This document shows, piece by piece, positions 16,891-24,732 of a DNA stretch of 64,000 nt. Each line of letters opens with the position of its first letter. Positions within the stretch are counted from its first letter, which is position 1. The notes beneath the pieces were generated by a model. The model was not told the DNA's origin. It saw only the letters and a list, made by a program, of their open reading frames with translations, and ran no database searches. The position numbers and the translations under genes are program-made. The stretch is from JACKHA01 sp041401985 (GTDB lineage Bacteria > Planctomycetota > Phycisphaerae > Phycisphaerales > UBA1924), in contig JAWKTE010000010.1 in assembly GCA_041401985.1 (NCBI GenBank), positions 62,001 to 126,000 of the forward strand. The letters are read 5' to 3'.

Positions 16891-18318
16891 GTGAACGACT
16901 GGCACGACGCGGAAGAGCACGTCGAACGGGCGCACCAGCACTACGAGGCCGGGCGCTGGGACGAAGCGGAGTCTGAACTCCGCAAGGCGTTGTCGCGCAA
17001 TCCGTTCCAGGCGGAGTGGCACTTCAATCTGGGGCTGACGCTCGACGCCGCCGGGCGGTTCGACAGCGCGGTCGAGGCGTTCCGCCAGGCCCAGTCGCTC
17101 GAGCCCGATGACCCCCAGATCTGCATCATGCTCGGCGTGGCGACGCACAAGGCCGGCAACCCGCAGGAGGCCCTGGACTGGTACGACCGGGCCGAGGCGG
17201 GCCAGGCCGAGGCGGCGTCGGAGGCGTCGGGGCGCGACGCGGCGTGGTCGGAACTGGCGATGTCCATCGCGGTCCACCGGATCGAGGCGATGCGCTCGCT
17301 GGGACGCCACGACGAGGCCGAGACGGCGTTCTACCTCGCCCAGGAACTCGACGCCCCGAGCGCGCCGTTGTACGCCGCCATGGCCGATTCGCTGCTGGAC
17401 CGGGGCCTGCACGAGAAGGCCATCTGGTGCCTGCGCGAGGCCGGGCGTCTCGACCCGGAACTGCCCCGCGTCGCGGCCCGCCTGGCCGAGGCCTACGAGC
17501 GCACCGGGCGGCTGGAGCGGGCCCGCACGCTGTACCTCCAGGAACTCCGGCGCGACCCCGGCGACATCGACTCGCTGCTGGAACTCGGCGAACTGCTGGT
17601 CCAGATGGGGCGTCTGACCGAGGCCGGCGAGAAGTTCCGTCGCGTGCTCGAGATCGAGCCCGACGAGATCGACGCCCACTTCGGGCTGGCCGACCTGTTC
17701 GAGCGCTCGGGCGACCTCGACGCGGCCATTGGCGCGTTCGGCGTCGTGGCCCGGATCGACGCCCGCCATCGCGGCGTGCGCCGGCGGCTGGCGGCCCTGC
17801 TGATCTCGCGTGCCAGAGATCGCGATCTGGGCGAGGCCCGGCGTCTGCTGCGTCACGAGGCCCGCGAGGCCCGGCGCGACGCCCACACGCCCGGCGGCTC
17901 AGAGGCCGAGCCGGAAATCCTCGAGTCGCTCGGCCGCCTCTTCCTGCAGGTGTCGCTGCCTTCGGAGGCCTCCGGCGTGCTTCGGGCGCTGCTCGAGACC
18001 CATCCCGACCACGCCGCCGGGCACCACCTGCTCGGGGCGGCCCGGTTCCGCATGGGCGATCGCGACGGCGGGATGGAGCATTCGCGCCGGGCCATCGAAC
18101 TCGACCCGAACTGCGTCAAGGCCATGCACAACTTGGCCATGGGGTGCCTGCAGCAGGGGCACTGGACCCGGGCCGGGTACTGGGTCGAGCGGGCCCGCGC
18201 CCTGGACCCGGACGACGCCTCGCTGCGCCGCCTGTCGATGCGCCTGCGACTGTGGGCGGTGGCCGACGTGTTCAACTGGGTCGCCCAGCGGGTGGGTCGT
18301 CGGCGCGCCGCCAGGTAA
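16891..18318 (+). CDS. Tetratricopeptide repeat protein
   Basis: This 475-residue soluble protein is built of about ten TPR units, for example ARQ-HYEAGRWDEAESELRKAL at the start, WHFNLGLTLDAAGRFDSAVEAF and LGELLVQMGRLTEAGEKFRRVL. No signal peptide or catalytic motif is seen, so a cytoplasmic scaffold or assembly role is likely. It starts at GTG 16891 without a clear Shine-Dalgarno; no earlier in-frame start fits better. The next gene follows after about 30 bases in the same direction. Confidence 0.8.
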   Translation: MNDWHDAEEHVERAHQHYEAGRWDEAESELRKALSRNPFQAEWHFNLGLTLDAAGRFDSAVEAFRQAQSLEPDDPQICIMLGVATHKAGNPQEALDWYDRAEAGQAEAASEASGRDAAWSELAMSIAVHRIEAMRSLGRHDEAETAFYLAQELDAPSAPLYAAMADSLLDRGLHEKAIWCLREAGRLDPELPRVAARLAEAYERTGRLERARTLYLQELRRDPGDIDSLLELGELLVQMGRLTEAGEKFRRVLEIEPDEIDAHFGLADLFERSGDLDAAIGAFGVVARIDARHRGVRRRLAALLISRARDRDLGEARRLLRHEAREARRDAHTPGGSEAEPEILESLGRLFLQVSLPSEASGVLRALLETHPDHAAGHHLLGAARFRMGDRDGGMEHSRRAIELDPNCVKAMHNLAMGCLQQGHWTRAGYWVERARALDPDDASLRRLSMRLRLWAVADVFNWVAQRVGRRRAAR

Positions 18319-18338
18319 CCCGGTCCCGGCTCGGCCGG

Positions 18339-18344
18339 TAGACT
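18339..18344 (+). promoter_or_regulatory. -10-like GGTAGACT box 5 bases before the start codon at 18350
   Basis: TAGACT (in GGTAGACT) ends at 18344 and the ATG is at 18350. Transcription would start at or very near the A of ATG, giving a leaderless message; there is no Shine-Dalgarno. Confidence 0.4.
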
Positions 18345-18349
18345 CGGGT

Positions 18350-20251
18350 ATGACCCCACGCCGTCCGTTGTTCGATTCTCTCGCGTTCGCGCTGCTCACG
18401 GTTCTCGCGGCTGCGACGCCCGGCATCGCGTCGTCGTCGAGCGCGCAGCCGACGCGCTCGGCGGCCTCGGCCCGCTCGCCCGAACTGCTCGCCCTGCTCG
18501 ATGAGCACATGGAGTGGCTGTCGCGACGCGACCCGATCTCGGCCAGCCAGCGTGGCGATCTGCGCCTCAACGACCGCGTGCCGGATGTCGCGCCCGATTC
18601 CATCGCGCGGAGCGTCGGGGAAGCCCGCGATCGGCTGGCGCAACTCAACCGCCTCGACCAGGCCCGCCTGGACGAGGCGGACCGGATCGACGCGGGGCTG
18701 CTCCGCTGGGAACTCGAGGGCATCGTGAACGGCGCGCCGTTCCGCGAGCACCTCATGCCGATCTCGGCACGCGGCGGCCCGCAGGTGTGGCTCCCGCAGA
18801 TGGCGGCCCAACTCCCGTTCCAGGGGCCGCAGGACTACGAGGACTACGCGACGCGGCTCGAGCGCCTGCCCGTGCTGATCCAGGACACGATCGACAACAT
18901 GCGCACCGGGATGCGCGAGGGGATCGTGCCGCCCCGCGTCACCGTGCAGGGCGCGGCCGAGCAGTGCTTCGCGCTGGCGTCGCAGGCGATGCGCGACGAC
19001 CCGACGCTCAGCCCCTTCTACACGCCGTTCCGCGCGATGCCCGGATCGGATTCGTCCGTCAAGCGGGCCCGCCGCGCAATCGAGGAGGAGATCATCCCGG
19101 CGTTCCAGGCGCTCGGCGAGTTCCTGCGGGACGAGTACATTCCGGCGTGCCGCGAGAGCATCGGGATCTCCGACCTTGCGCCTCGGGGCGACCCCGAGTA
19201 CGGGCGTCGCTACTACCAATACGCCATCCGCGAGCACACGACGCTGGACCTGACCGCCGACGAGATACACCAGATCGGGCTTGACGAGGTCGCGCGCATC
19301 CAGGCCGAGATGCTCGACGTGATCGCCGCGAGCGACTTCCGTGAGCGTCACCCGGAGCACGCCGCGCTCGAGGGCGAGGCGCTGCTGGCCGCGTTCCTCG
19401 CGTCGGTGAAGTCCGATCCGAGGTTCTTCCACGAGAGCGACGGGGCGCTGCTCGACGAGTTCCGCGTGATCTGCAAGGAGATCGACCCGGAACTGCCCCG
19501 CCTGTTCGGGCGGTTGCCCCGCCTGCCGTACGGCGTCCGCCAGATCCCGCCGATCTTCGGGCCGGCCAGCCCGGCGGCGTACTACTACCACGGGTCGATC
19601 GCCACCGGCGTGCCGGGCTACTTCATGGTCAACACCTATGCGCTGGACCAGCGCCCGCGCTACGACATGATCGCCCTGACGCTGCACGAGGCCGTCCCGG
19701 GGCACCACCTGCAGATCGCCCTGGCCCAGGAGATGGAGGACGTGCACGAGTTCCGCCGGCGCGTCGCGTTCACGGCGTTCACCGAGGGCTGGGCCGTGTA
19801 CGCCGAGCGCCTCGGGCTGGAGATGGGGGCGCTGCCCTGGCCGGCCGGGCGGGGGCTGTACCAGGACCCCTACGACGACTTCGGGCGCCTGAACTTCGAG
19901 ATGTGGCGGGCCCTGCGCCTGGTGGTCGACACCGGCATCCACGCCAAGGGCTGGACACGCCAGCAGGCGATCGACTACATGATCGCGCACTCGGCCAACA
20001 GCGAGCACGACCTGATCACCGAGGTGGACCGCTACATCGGATGGCCGGGCCAGGCGCTGGGGTACAAACTCGGCGAGCTGCACATCCGCGAACTGCGGGC
20101 CCGGGCCGAGCGGGAACTGGGCGCGGCGTTCCGCCTGCGCGACTTCCACGACGTGGTGCTCGGGGCCGGGGGAACTCCGCTGGGCGTGCTGGACGAGCGG
20201 GTCTCGGCGTGGATCGAGCGCGTGCTGGCGGAGCGGGAGTCGCCGCGGTAG
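18350..20251 (+). CDS. DUF885 family exported metallopeptidase-like protein
   Basis: This 633-residue protein has a signal peptide (FALLTVLAAATPGIASSSSA) and then a DUF885 domain over the whole remainder. The zinc site is HEAVPGHHLQIA near residue 445 (HExxxHH form typical of DUF885), with a downstream glutamate in AFTEGWAVYAERLG. Family members are distantly related to gluzincin peptidases and are usually secreted; the substrate is unknown. The start ATG 18350 gives the signal peptide directly. A -10-like TAGACT five bases upstream suggests leaderless translation. It may also be read through from the TPR gene. Confidence 0.88.
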   Translation: MTPRRPLFDSLAFALLTVLAAATPGIASSSSAQPTRSAASARSPELLALLDEHMEWLSRRDPISASQRGDLRLNDRVPDVAPDSIARSVGEARDRLAQLNRLDQARLDEADRIDAGLLRWELEGIVNGAPFREHLMPISARGGPQVWLPQMAAQLPFQGPQDYEDYATRLERLPVLIQDTIDNMRTGMREGIVPPRVTVQGAAEQCFALASQAMRDDPTLSPFYTPFRAMPGSDSSVKRARRAIEEEIIPAFQALGEFLRDEYIPACRESIGISDLAPRGDPEYGRRYYQYAIREHTTLDLTADEIHQIGLDEVARIQAEMLDVIAASDFRERHPEHAALEGEALLAAFLASVKSDPRFFHESDGALLDEFRVICKEIDPELPRLFGRLPRLPYGVRQIPPIFGPASPAAYYYHGSIATGVPGYFMVNTYALDQRPRYDMIALTLHEAVPGHHLQIALAQEMEDVHEFRRRVAFTAFTEGWAVYAERLGLEMGALPWPAGRGLYQDPYDDFGRLNFEMWRALRLVVDTGIHAKGWTRQQAIDYMIAHSANSEHDLITEVDRYIGWPGQALGYKLGELHIRELRARAERELGAAFRLRDFHDVVLGAGGTPLGVLDERVSAWIERVLAERESPR

Positions 20252-20261
20252 AGCGGCGGAG

Positions 20262-20291
20262 CAGAGAAAGAGAGACAGAGAGAGGAGAGAC
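20262..20291 (+). repeat. Purine-rich simple sequence
   Basis: GAGCAGAGAAAGAGAGACAG continued by AGAGAGGAGAGA follows the DUF885 stop. It is a short low-complexity GA tract with no evident function. Confidence 0.5.
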
Positions 20292-20330
20292 CCGGCGCCG
20301 GGGGTGGGGCGGCGGAGCGTGCGCTGCCGG

Positions 20331-20801
20331 TCAGGGCGTGCCGCCGTCGGCCTCGTCGATCAGGGCGCACACGTCGTCGGCGCCGCCGGCCTGGCGGAGC
20401 GACCGGCGGAACGCCTCTTTGCTGAGGTTCCGGAAGATGGCCTCCATCGCCTGGAGGTGCTCCTCGGGGCGGTTGTCCGGGCTGAGCAGCAGGAACACCG
20501 AGTAGACCGGCTGCTTGTCCATGGACTGGAAGTCGATCCCCCGCTGCGAAAGCCCGATGGCCGCGGCGGTCTTGGCCACGGTCTTGTGCTTGACGTGCGG
20601 GACGGCCACGCCCTTGCCGAACCCGGTGGTGTTGGTCGCCTCACGCTGGAGCACGGCCTTGACGATGGCGTCGCGCGACTCCCCCGGCGCGGCCCCGGCG
20701 GCGATCAGCAGGTCCACCAGTTCCGTGATGACCTCGTCCCGCTGCTCGCCCGAGAGTTCGGTGGCGATGGCGTCCCGGATCACGATGTCGCCTAGCTTCA
20801 T
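20331..20801 (-). CDS. ptsN: PTS EIIA-like nitrogen-regulatory protein
   Basis: This 156-residue protein matches the mannitol/fructose-type EIIA domain of PtsN. The phosphorylated His is in GVAVPHVKH near residue 69. It would accept phosphate from an HPr-like protein and act as a regulator; there is no sugar permease here. It follows the ribosome hibernation factor gene in the same direction with a 63-base gap, the familiar hpf-ptsN neighbourhood found near rpoN in many bacteria, although rpoN itself is not present. Confidence 0.85.
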   Translation of the reverse strand: MKLGDIVIRDAIATELSGEQRDEVITELVDLLIAAGAAPGESRDAIVKAVLQREATNTTGFGKGVAVPHVKHKTVAKTAAAIGLSQRGIDFQSMDKQPVYSVFLLLSPDNRPEEHLQAMEAIFRNLSKEAFRRSLRQAGGADDVCALIDEADGGTP

Positions 20802-20864
20802 CAGGCCGCCCCCGTTGCCCCGGCGCTCCGGCCGGGCACGCTGCTCGAATCGAATCCGCCCGTG

Positions 20865-21176
20865 TCAGCTCCGCTTGCCGAGCTTGAGCCGCTCCTTGAA
20901 GTCCTTCAGCTGCCGGGCCGCCTTGTCCACCGCGTGGTCGATCACGACGTAGACATCCGCCCCCTCGGCCCTGGCGACGAAGTCGTCGTGGTGCTCCACG
21001 TCGACGATCAGTTCGACGCTGAAGGGATTGTCCACGTGCTTGGGCTCGTGGTCGACCCGGACCGTGATCTGCTGCACATGGTCGTAGTAGCGGGTGAGTT
21101 TCGAGACTTTCTGCTCGGCATGGGTCCGGAGCCCGTCGTTGATCGCCAGGTGCTGGCCCGTCACATCGATCCGCAT
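20865..21176 (-). CDS. hpf: Ribosome hibernation promoting factor, short form
   Basis: This 103-residue protein is a short HPF/RaiA homologue: MRIDVTGQHLAINDGLR opens the fold and KVSKLTRYYDHVQQ follows. It has the YVVIDHAVDKAARQLKDFKERL helix and ends at the short-form length, without the long C-terminal dimer domain. Such proteins bind the small ribosomal subunit and stabilise idle ribosomes. ATG 21176 has AGGAGG eight bases upstream; the longer open frame is not needed. ptsN follows. Confidence 0.9.
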   Translation of the reverse strand: MRIDVTGQHLAINDGLRTHAEQKVSKLTRYYDHVQQITVRVDHEPKHVDNPFSVELIVDVEHHDDFVARAEGADVYVVIDHAVDKAARQLKDFKERLKLGKRS

Positions 21177-21306
21177 CGGCGCCTCCTTGCTCGGCCGGCC
21201 ACGCTCGGGCACGGGCGGTCGTCGGCGACCGGAACGCCCCGAGGAATGATGATATCGGTCGTTCGTCCGGCGGTCTTTGGCGGCTCCGGGGCGAACGGGG
21301 CGCTGG

Positions 21307-22185
21307 TCAATCGGGGGCCGTGGCAGAACCGTCCGGTGGCGGCGGGGCATCCGCGTCGCCGGGCGGAGGCGAACGCCCCGCCTGGGCGGCGCTGGTCTCA
21401 TTCGCTGTGGCAGCGGCGGGCGGCTTGGCGACCAGTTTGTCGTCGGGGGACAGCAGCCCCGCGGTCACCACGAACCGGATCGCCTGGTCGATCGTCATCG
21501 TCGTCTCGACCACGTCCTTGGCCGGCACGTTGATGATGAACCCCGTGAACGGCGTCGGCGTGGACGGGATGAAGATCGAGACCATCTGGTCCGCCTGGGC
21601 GGCCCGGCGGGCCTCACGGAAAGAGTCGCTGGTCGCAAGCCCGAGCGTCCAGATGCCCTGGCGGGGGTACTGCACCAGCACCACCCGCTTGAACGCCATG
21701 GGGCGGTCGCCCATTACCATGTCCACAACCTGTTTGACGTGCGGGTAGATCTGCTTGAAGCCCGGGATCTGGGCGATCCATTTCTCGACGCGCGTGTAGA
21801 TCGCCCGCCCGAGGTAGTTCGTCACCAGGATCCCGGCGGTGTAGATCAGCGCGACCGCCACGACCAGCCCCGCGCCCTCCAGGTACCAATGCTGGCCCCA
21901 GAACTCCCGGAACCGGGCCCGGCGGATGTCGCGGACCGCGATGGCCGGGTCCACCGGCTGCAGCCCGAGTTGCTCGCGCCCTGACTGGAACCGGCTGATG
22001 GCGATCGCGTCGACTCGCCACCAATCCGGCTCGTGGATGTTGTACCACTTGCGGGGCTCGCCCCCCTCCGCGAAGAGGTTGGGCATGACCGTCATGGTCG
22101 TGAGGCGGATGCCCCGGTTGATCGGCTCGGCCACGTTGGCAAAGACGAACCCCGCGGCCTGCCAGAGCAGCCACAGCGTCAGCAC
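21307..22185 (-). CDS. DUF502 family membrane protein, 5' end uncertain
   Basis: This protein of about 292 residues matches DUF502: a first membrane span, GIRLTTMTVMPNLF insert, a second span (GLVVAVALIYTAGILVTNYLG), then RVEKWIAQIPGFKQIYPHVKQV and the soluble core ending in PAKDVVETTMTIDQAIRFV. The tail is Ala/Pro-rich and disordered. GTG 22185 falls inside the first span. The same frame continues upstream as KRGLRFRKFFGRGLAILLPS, typical of the family N-terminus, but meets no standard start codon. A one-base error near the G7 run at 22250-22256, or slightly upstream, would join it to GTG 22318. Function unknown. Confidence 0.75.
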   Translation of the reverse strand: MLTLWLLWQAAGFVFANVAEPINRGIRLTTMTVMPNLFAEGGEPRKWYNIHEPDWWRVDAIAISRFQSGREQLGLQPVDPAIAVRDIRRARFREFWGQHWYLEGAGLVVAVALIYTAGILVTNYLGRAIYTRVEKWIAQIPGFKQIYPHVKQVVDMVMGDRPMAFKRVVLVQYPRQGIWTLGLATSDSFREARRAAQADQMVSIFIPSTPTPFTGFIINVPAKDVVETTMTIDQAIRFVVTAGLLSPDDKLVAKPPAAATANETSAAQAGRSPPPGDADAPPPPDGSATAPD

Positions 22186-22394
22186 GCTCGGGAGCAGGAT
22201 CGCCAGCCCGCGCCCGAAGAACTTGCGAAACCGCAGGCCACGTTTCGCTGGGGGGGACAGGGGCGGGTCCTCGGCTGTTTGGGCGGGCGACGAGGGCTTG
22301 GTGCGCCCAACCCGACACCAGCGGGATGGGCCGGCTCGGCTGTCGCCACCGTGCGCTGGAGCGGCACCGAACGCCGCGGGCTGAATCGAGACAA

Positions 22395-22468
22395 TGGGCC
22401 TGAGCAGGCTCGAACTGCTGACCTCACCCTTATCAGGGGTGCGCTCTAGCCAACTGAGCTACAGGCCC
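22395..22468 (-). tRNA. tRNA-Ile (anticodon GAU)
   Basis: The minus strand folds as a full cloverleaf of 74 bases: acceptor GGGCCTG/CAGGCCC with discriminator A, D arm with AGCTCAGTTGGCTAGAGC, anticodon loop CTGATAA, and T loop GTTCGAGC. The CCA end is not encoded (the gene ends CCCA, then TTG). Confidence 0.95.
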
Positions 22469-22679
22469 GTGTGGGTCGCCCGCTTTCGCCGGCGAGCGGG
22501 AGTATATCGCCCCGTCCCGCCCGAGTCATCGGCGAGCGACGATCGTTCGAGTCCGATCGGGCGTCCGGGCCCTGTGCCCAAACAAATCGCCCGCGCCTGG
22601 TGGTTCCGAGGCGCGGGCGGGAGGGTTTGATCAGAATCGGGCTCGAGGCAGCCAGCCCCGATCGGTCGGCATCCTGCGG

Positions 22680-23447
22680 TCAGGCCCGCCGACGCCGGAG
22701 CATCACGCCGCCGGCGATCGAGAGCAAGGCCATGGAGGCCGGGGCGGGCACGATGAAGAACGCGCCCGTGCCGGAGGCGGTGTCGCCGCCGCTGACGGTG
22801 AAGGCCCACTGGGTGCTGGCGTCGGAAGCGTTGCCGCCGAGTGCGAGGAAGCCCGGGCCGGCGGGGAAGTTCTCGGAAGCGGTCTCGGAGCCGAACGCGA
22901 CGGGCTCGGTCACGCCGCCGCTGATCAGGTTGCCGAAGGTCGTGCCGCCGGGGGCCATGCCGTTGTAGTGGGCGGAGAACACGCTGTCGTTGGGGCGGTT
23001 GCCCGTGACGCTGGCCCCGCCGCCGCCGACATCGGTGACGGTGATGCCAGCCGTGGCGCGGCCCTGGGCGTTGCTGATCGTCGGGAACGAGATCAGCGCG
23101 CTCGAGATGGTGAACGACGTGTTGGACTGCCCGGCCGCGACGGCGAAGGTCGTGGCGACGACGGCCTGGGGCGACTGGTCGATCAGGGTCACGGAGCCCT
23201 GCGTGATCGTGCCGATCACGTTGGGGCCGGACATGATCGGGATGGGCGGGCCGACGAGGATCCACTGCCACCCGCCTCCGGGGAGCGGGGCTCCCTGGCC
23301 AAGGTTGATGGCGACAGAGCCGGTGCCCTGGGCGTTGGTCGCCTCGAACAGGACGCCCGGATCGGTGATGCCCGCGGAAGCCGACCCGGCGACAATGCCG
23401 GCCCCGGCAAGAAGGCCCACGACACGAATGGACGCGGACTTGGTCAT
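22680..23447 (-). CDS. PEP-CTERM-like exported protein, paralogue A
   Basis: This 255-residue protein starts at ATG 23447, with GAGAGGAG-type purine sequence upstream and then a signal peptide (VVGLLAGAGIVAGSASAG). The body is Gly/Thr/Ser-rich beta sequence and the tail is VPAPASMALLSIAGGVMLRRRRA: a PEP-CTERM variant with Pro-Ala-Pro-Ala. It is paralogous to the next upstream gene; they share QSNTSFTISSALISFPT, NAQGRA and SAHYNGMAPGGTTFGNLI. No catalytic motif; likely a surface or matrix protein. Confidence 0.8.
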   Translation of the reverse strand: MTKSASIRVVGLLAGAGIVAGSASAGITDPGVLFEATNAQGTGSVAINLGQGAPLPGGGWQWILVGPPIPIMSGPNVIGTITQGSVTLIDQSPQAVVATTFAVAAGQSNTSFTISSALISFPTISNAQGRATAGITVTDVGGGGASVTGNRPNDSVFSAHYNGMAPGGTTFGNLISGGVTEPVAFGSETASENFPAGPGFLALGGNASDASTQWAFTVSGGDTASGTGAFFIVPAPASMALLSIAGGVMLRRRRA

Positions 23448-23567
23448 GCTCTCTCCTCTTCTGGACGCGAGTCGGTATCGGCGGTGGAGCGCGTCGAGGC
23501 TCATCGACCGATGCCGTCCCGGACGGTTTCCTGCCCGCCCGGCCCGCGAGTCTCTCTCATTTGGCAA

Positions 23568-24329
23568 TCAGCGACGACGACGGCCGAGGCCCAGGCCCGC
23601 CACTCCGAGCACGGCCAGGCCGGCGGGGGCGGGAATGACGGTGAACACGCCGGTGCCCGAGGCCAGGTCGCCAGGGGACATCGTGAAGTTCCAGCGGGCG
23701 CTGATGTCGTCGAGCGCGGGCACGATCGGCACCAGCCCGCCGCCGCCGGGGAACTCGGACGACGCGGTCACGGTCGAGAACGCCGGGGCGACGACCGGGG
23801 CGTTGATCAGGTCGGCGAAGGGCGTGCCGAAGGGAGCCTGGCCGTTGTACTGGGCGCTGAACGCGCCGGCGCCGACGGGGGTCAGCGTCGCGCCGTCGCC
23901 ACCAAGATCGGTGACGCTGACGGCGGCCGAGGCGGTGCCCATCGCGTTGTTCAGGGTGGGGAACGACAGCAGCGGGGACGTCACGGTGAAGGACGTGTTC
24001 TGCTGGGTGGAGGCGACGCTGAAGAACACGTCAACGACCGGGTCCTCGATCACGAAGACGTGGGCCTCGCCGACGCGGGCGAGCACCTGGCCGGTGGTCG
24101 AAGAGCGGATATCGACGGGCTCGGGCAGATTCCAGGTGAACTGCTGGCCGTTCCAAGTGCCGGCGCTCTGGGGCACCTCGAGCACGCCGGTCTGCCCGTT
24201 CGAGTTCACCTCGACCTGCAGGATGATCTGCGACAGGCCCGCGTTGGCGACGCCGGCGGCCGCGGCCAAGGCCGCGATCGCTGCACCCACACGGACAGCC
24301 GAACCCCGCACGCTGTTGTTGCTCTGCAT
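23568..24329 (-). CDS. PEP-CTERM-like exported protein, paralogue B
   Basis: This 253-residue protein starts at ATG 24329 (MQSNNSVRG) with GAGGATGAGAG upstream; earlier in-frame codons lie too close to the Shine-Dalgarno. A signal peptide is followed by a beta-rich body with QQNTSFTVTSPLLSFPT, NAMGTASAAVSVTDLGG and SAQYNGQAPFGTPFADLI, matching paralogue A in order. The tail is IPAPAGLAVLGVAGLGLGRRRR. The two genes are a tandem duplication in the same direction. A TTGACA lies at about 130 bases upstream of the start without a good -10 partner. Surface function is inferred. Confidence 0.8.
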   Translation of the reverse strand: MQSNNSVRGSAVRVGAAIAALAAAAGVANAGLSQIILQVEVNSNGQTGVLEVPQSAGTWNGQQFTWNLPEPVDIRSSTTGQVLARVGEAHVFVIEDPVVDVFFSVASTQQNTSFTVTSPLLSFPTLNNAMGTASAAVSVTDLGGDGATLTPVGAGAFSAQYNGQAPFGTPFADLINAPVVAPAFSTVTASSEFPGGGGLVPIVPALDDISARWNFTMSPGDLASGTGVFTVIPAPAGLAVLGVAGLGLGRRRR

Positions 24330-24732
24330 GTCTCTCATCCTCGAGTGCTGGCGTTTGCCAGATTCCGATCGCCTGAGCCGCGCCCGTAACCGACGGCGCG
24401 GAGGCTCCTCCATGGAACGCCCGCTTTCGCGGACACATGGCATAAGAGTCCCATATCAAGAATCGCCTGTCAAGGGGGAGGACCGAGAATTCCGAGAATC
24501 TGGTTGCCTGCGATCTGTTTTGCATTTTGATTGGGTTGGCGATTGGGCACGGGCAAAGGCTCGAGGATGGCTGCCGGTCAGGTCGTTGGGCGGGTTCGGG
24601 GCGGCCCGACGATGTGTCCTCGGTGAAGGAGTTGAGAAGGTTGGCTGAACTCGCTCGGGGCGGCTTGCGGTTCCGTGCGCGCGCCGGGTAAACTGCCGCC
24701 ACGCGCCGGAGACGGTGCCGCGAGGAGAGGAT
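24330..24732. other. Divergent intergenic region between PEP-CTERM-like and subtilase genes
   Basis: This 403-base gap holds the leaders of two diverging genes. The stretch 24430-24560 is less GC-rich than its surroundings. A promoter candidate for the subtilase is listed separately. No gene or RNA is recognised. Confidence 0.4.
24665..24694 (+). promoter_or_regulatory. Candidate promoter of the subtilase gene
   Basis: TTGCGG (24665-24670), an 18-base spacer, then TAAACT (24689-24694) in GGTAAACT. It lies about 38 bases before the ATG, which has its own Shine-Dalgarno GAGGAGAGG. Confidence 0.4.

Noticed and set aside
14636..20251. Restriction, toxin or phage gene cluster around the HEAT/TPR genes
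   Set aside because: No phage or toxin signatures are visible; repeats and peptidase-like gene are normal chromosomal types.
20865..21401. Longer version of the hpf protein from 21401
   Set aside because: The extra N-terminal sequence is Arg/Pro-rich and unlike the family; the ATG at 21176 has AGGAGG and gives the standard N-terminus.
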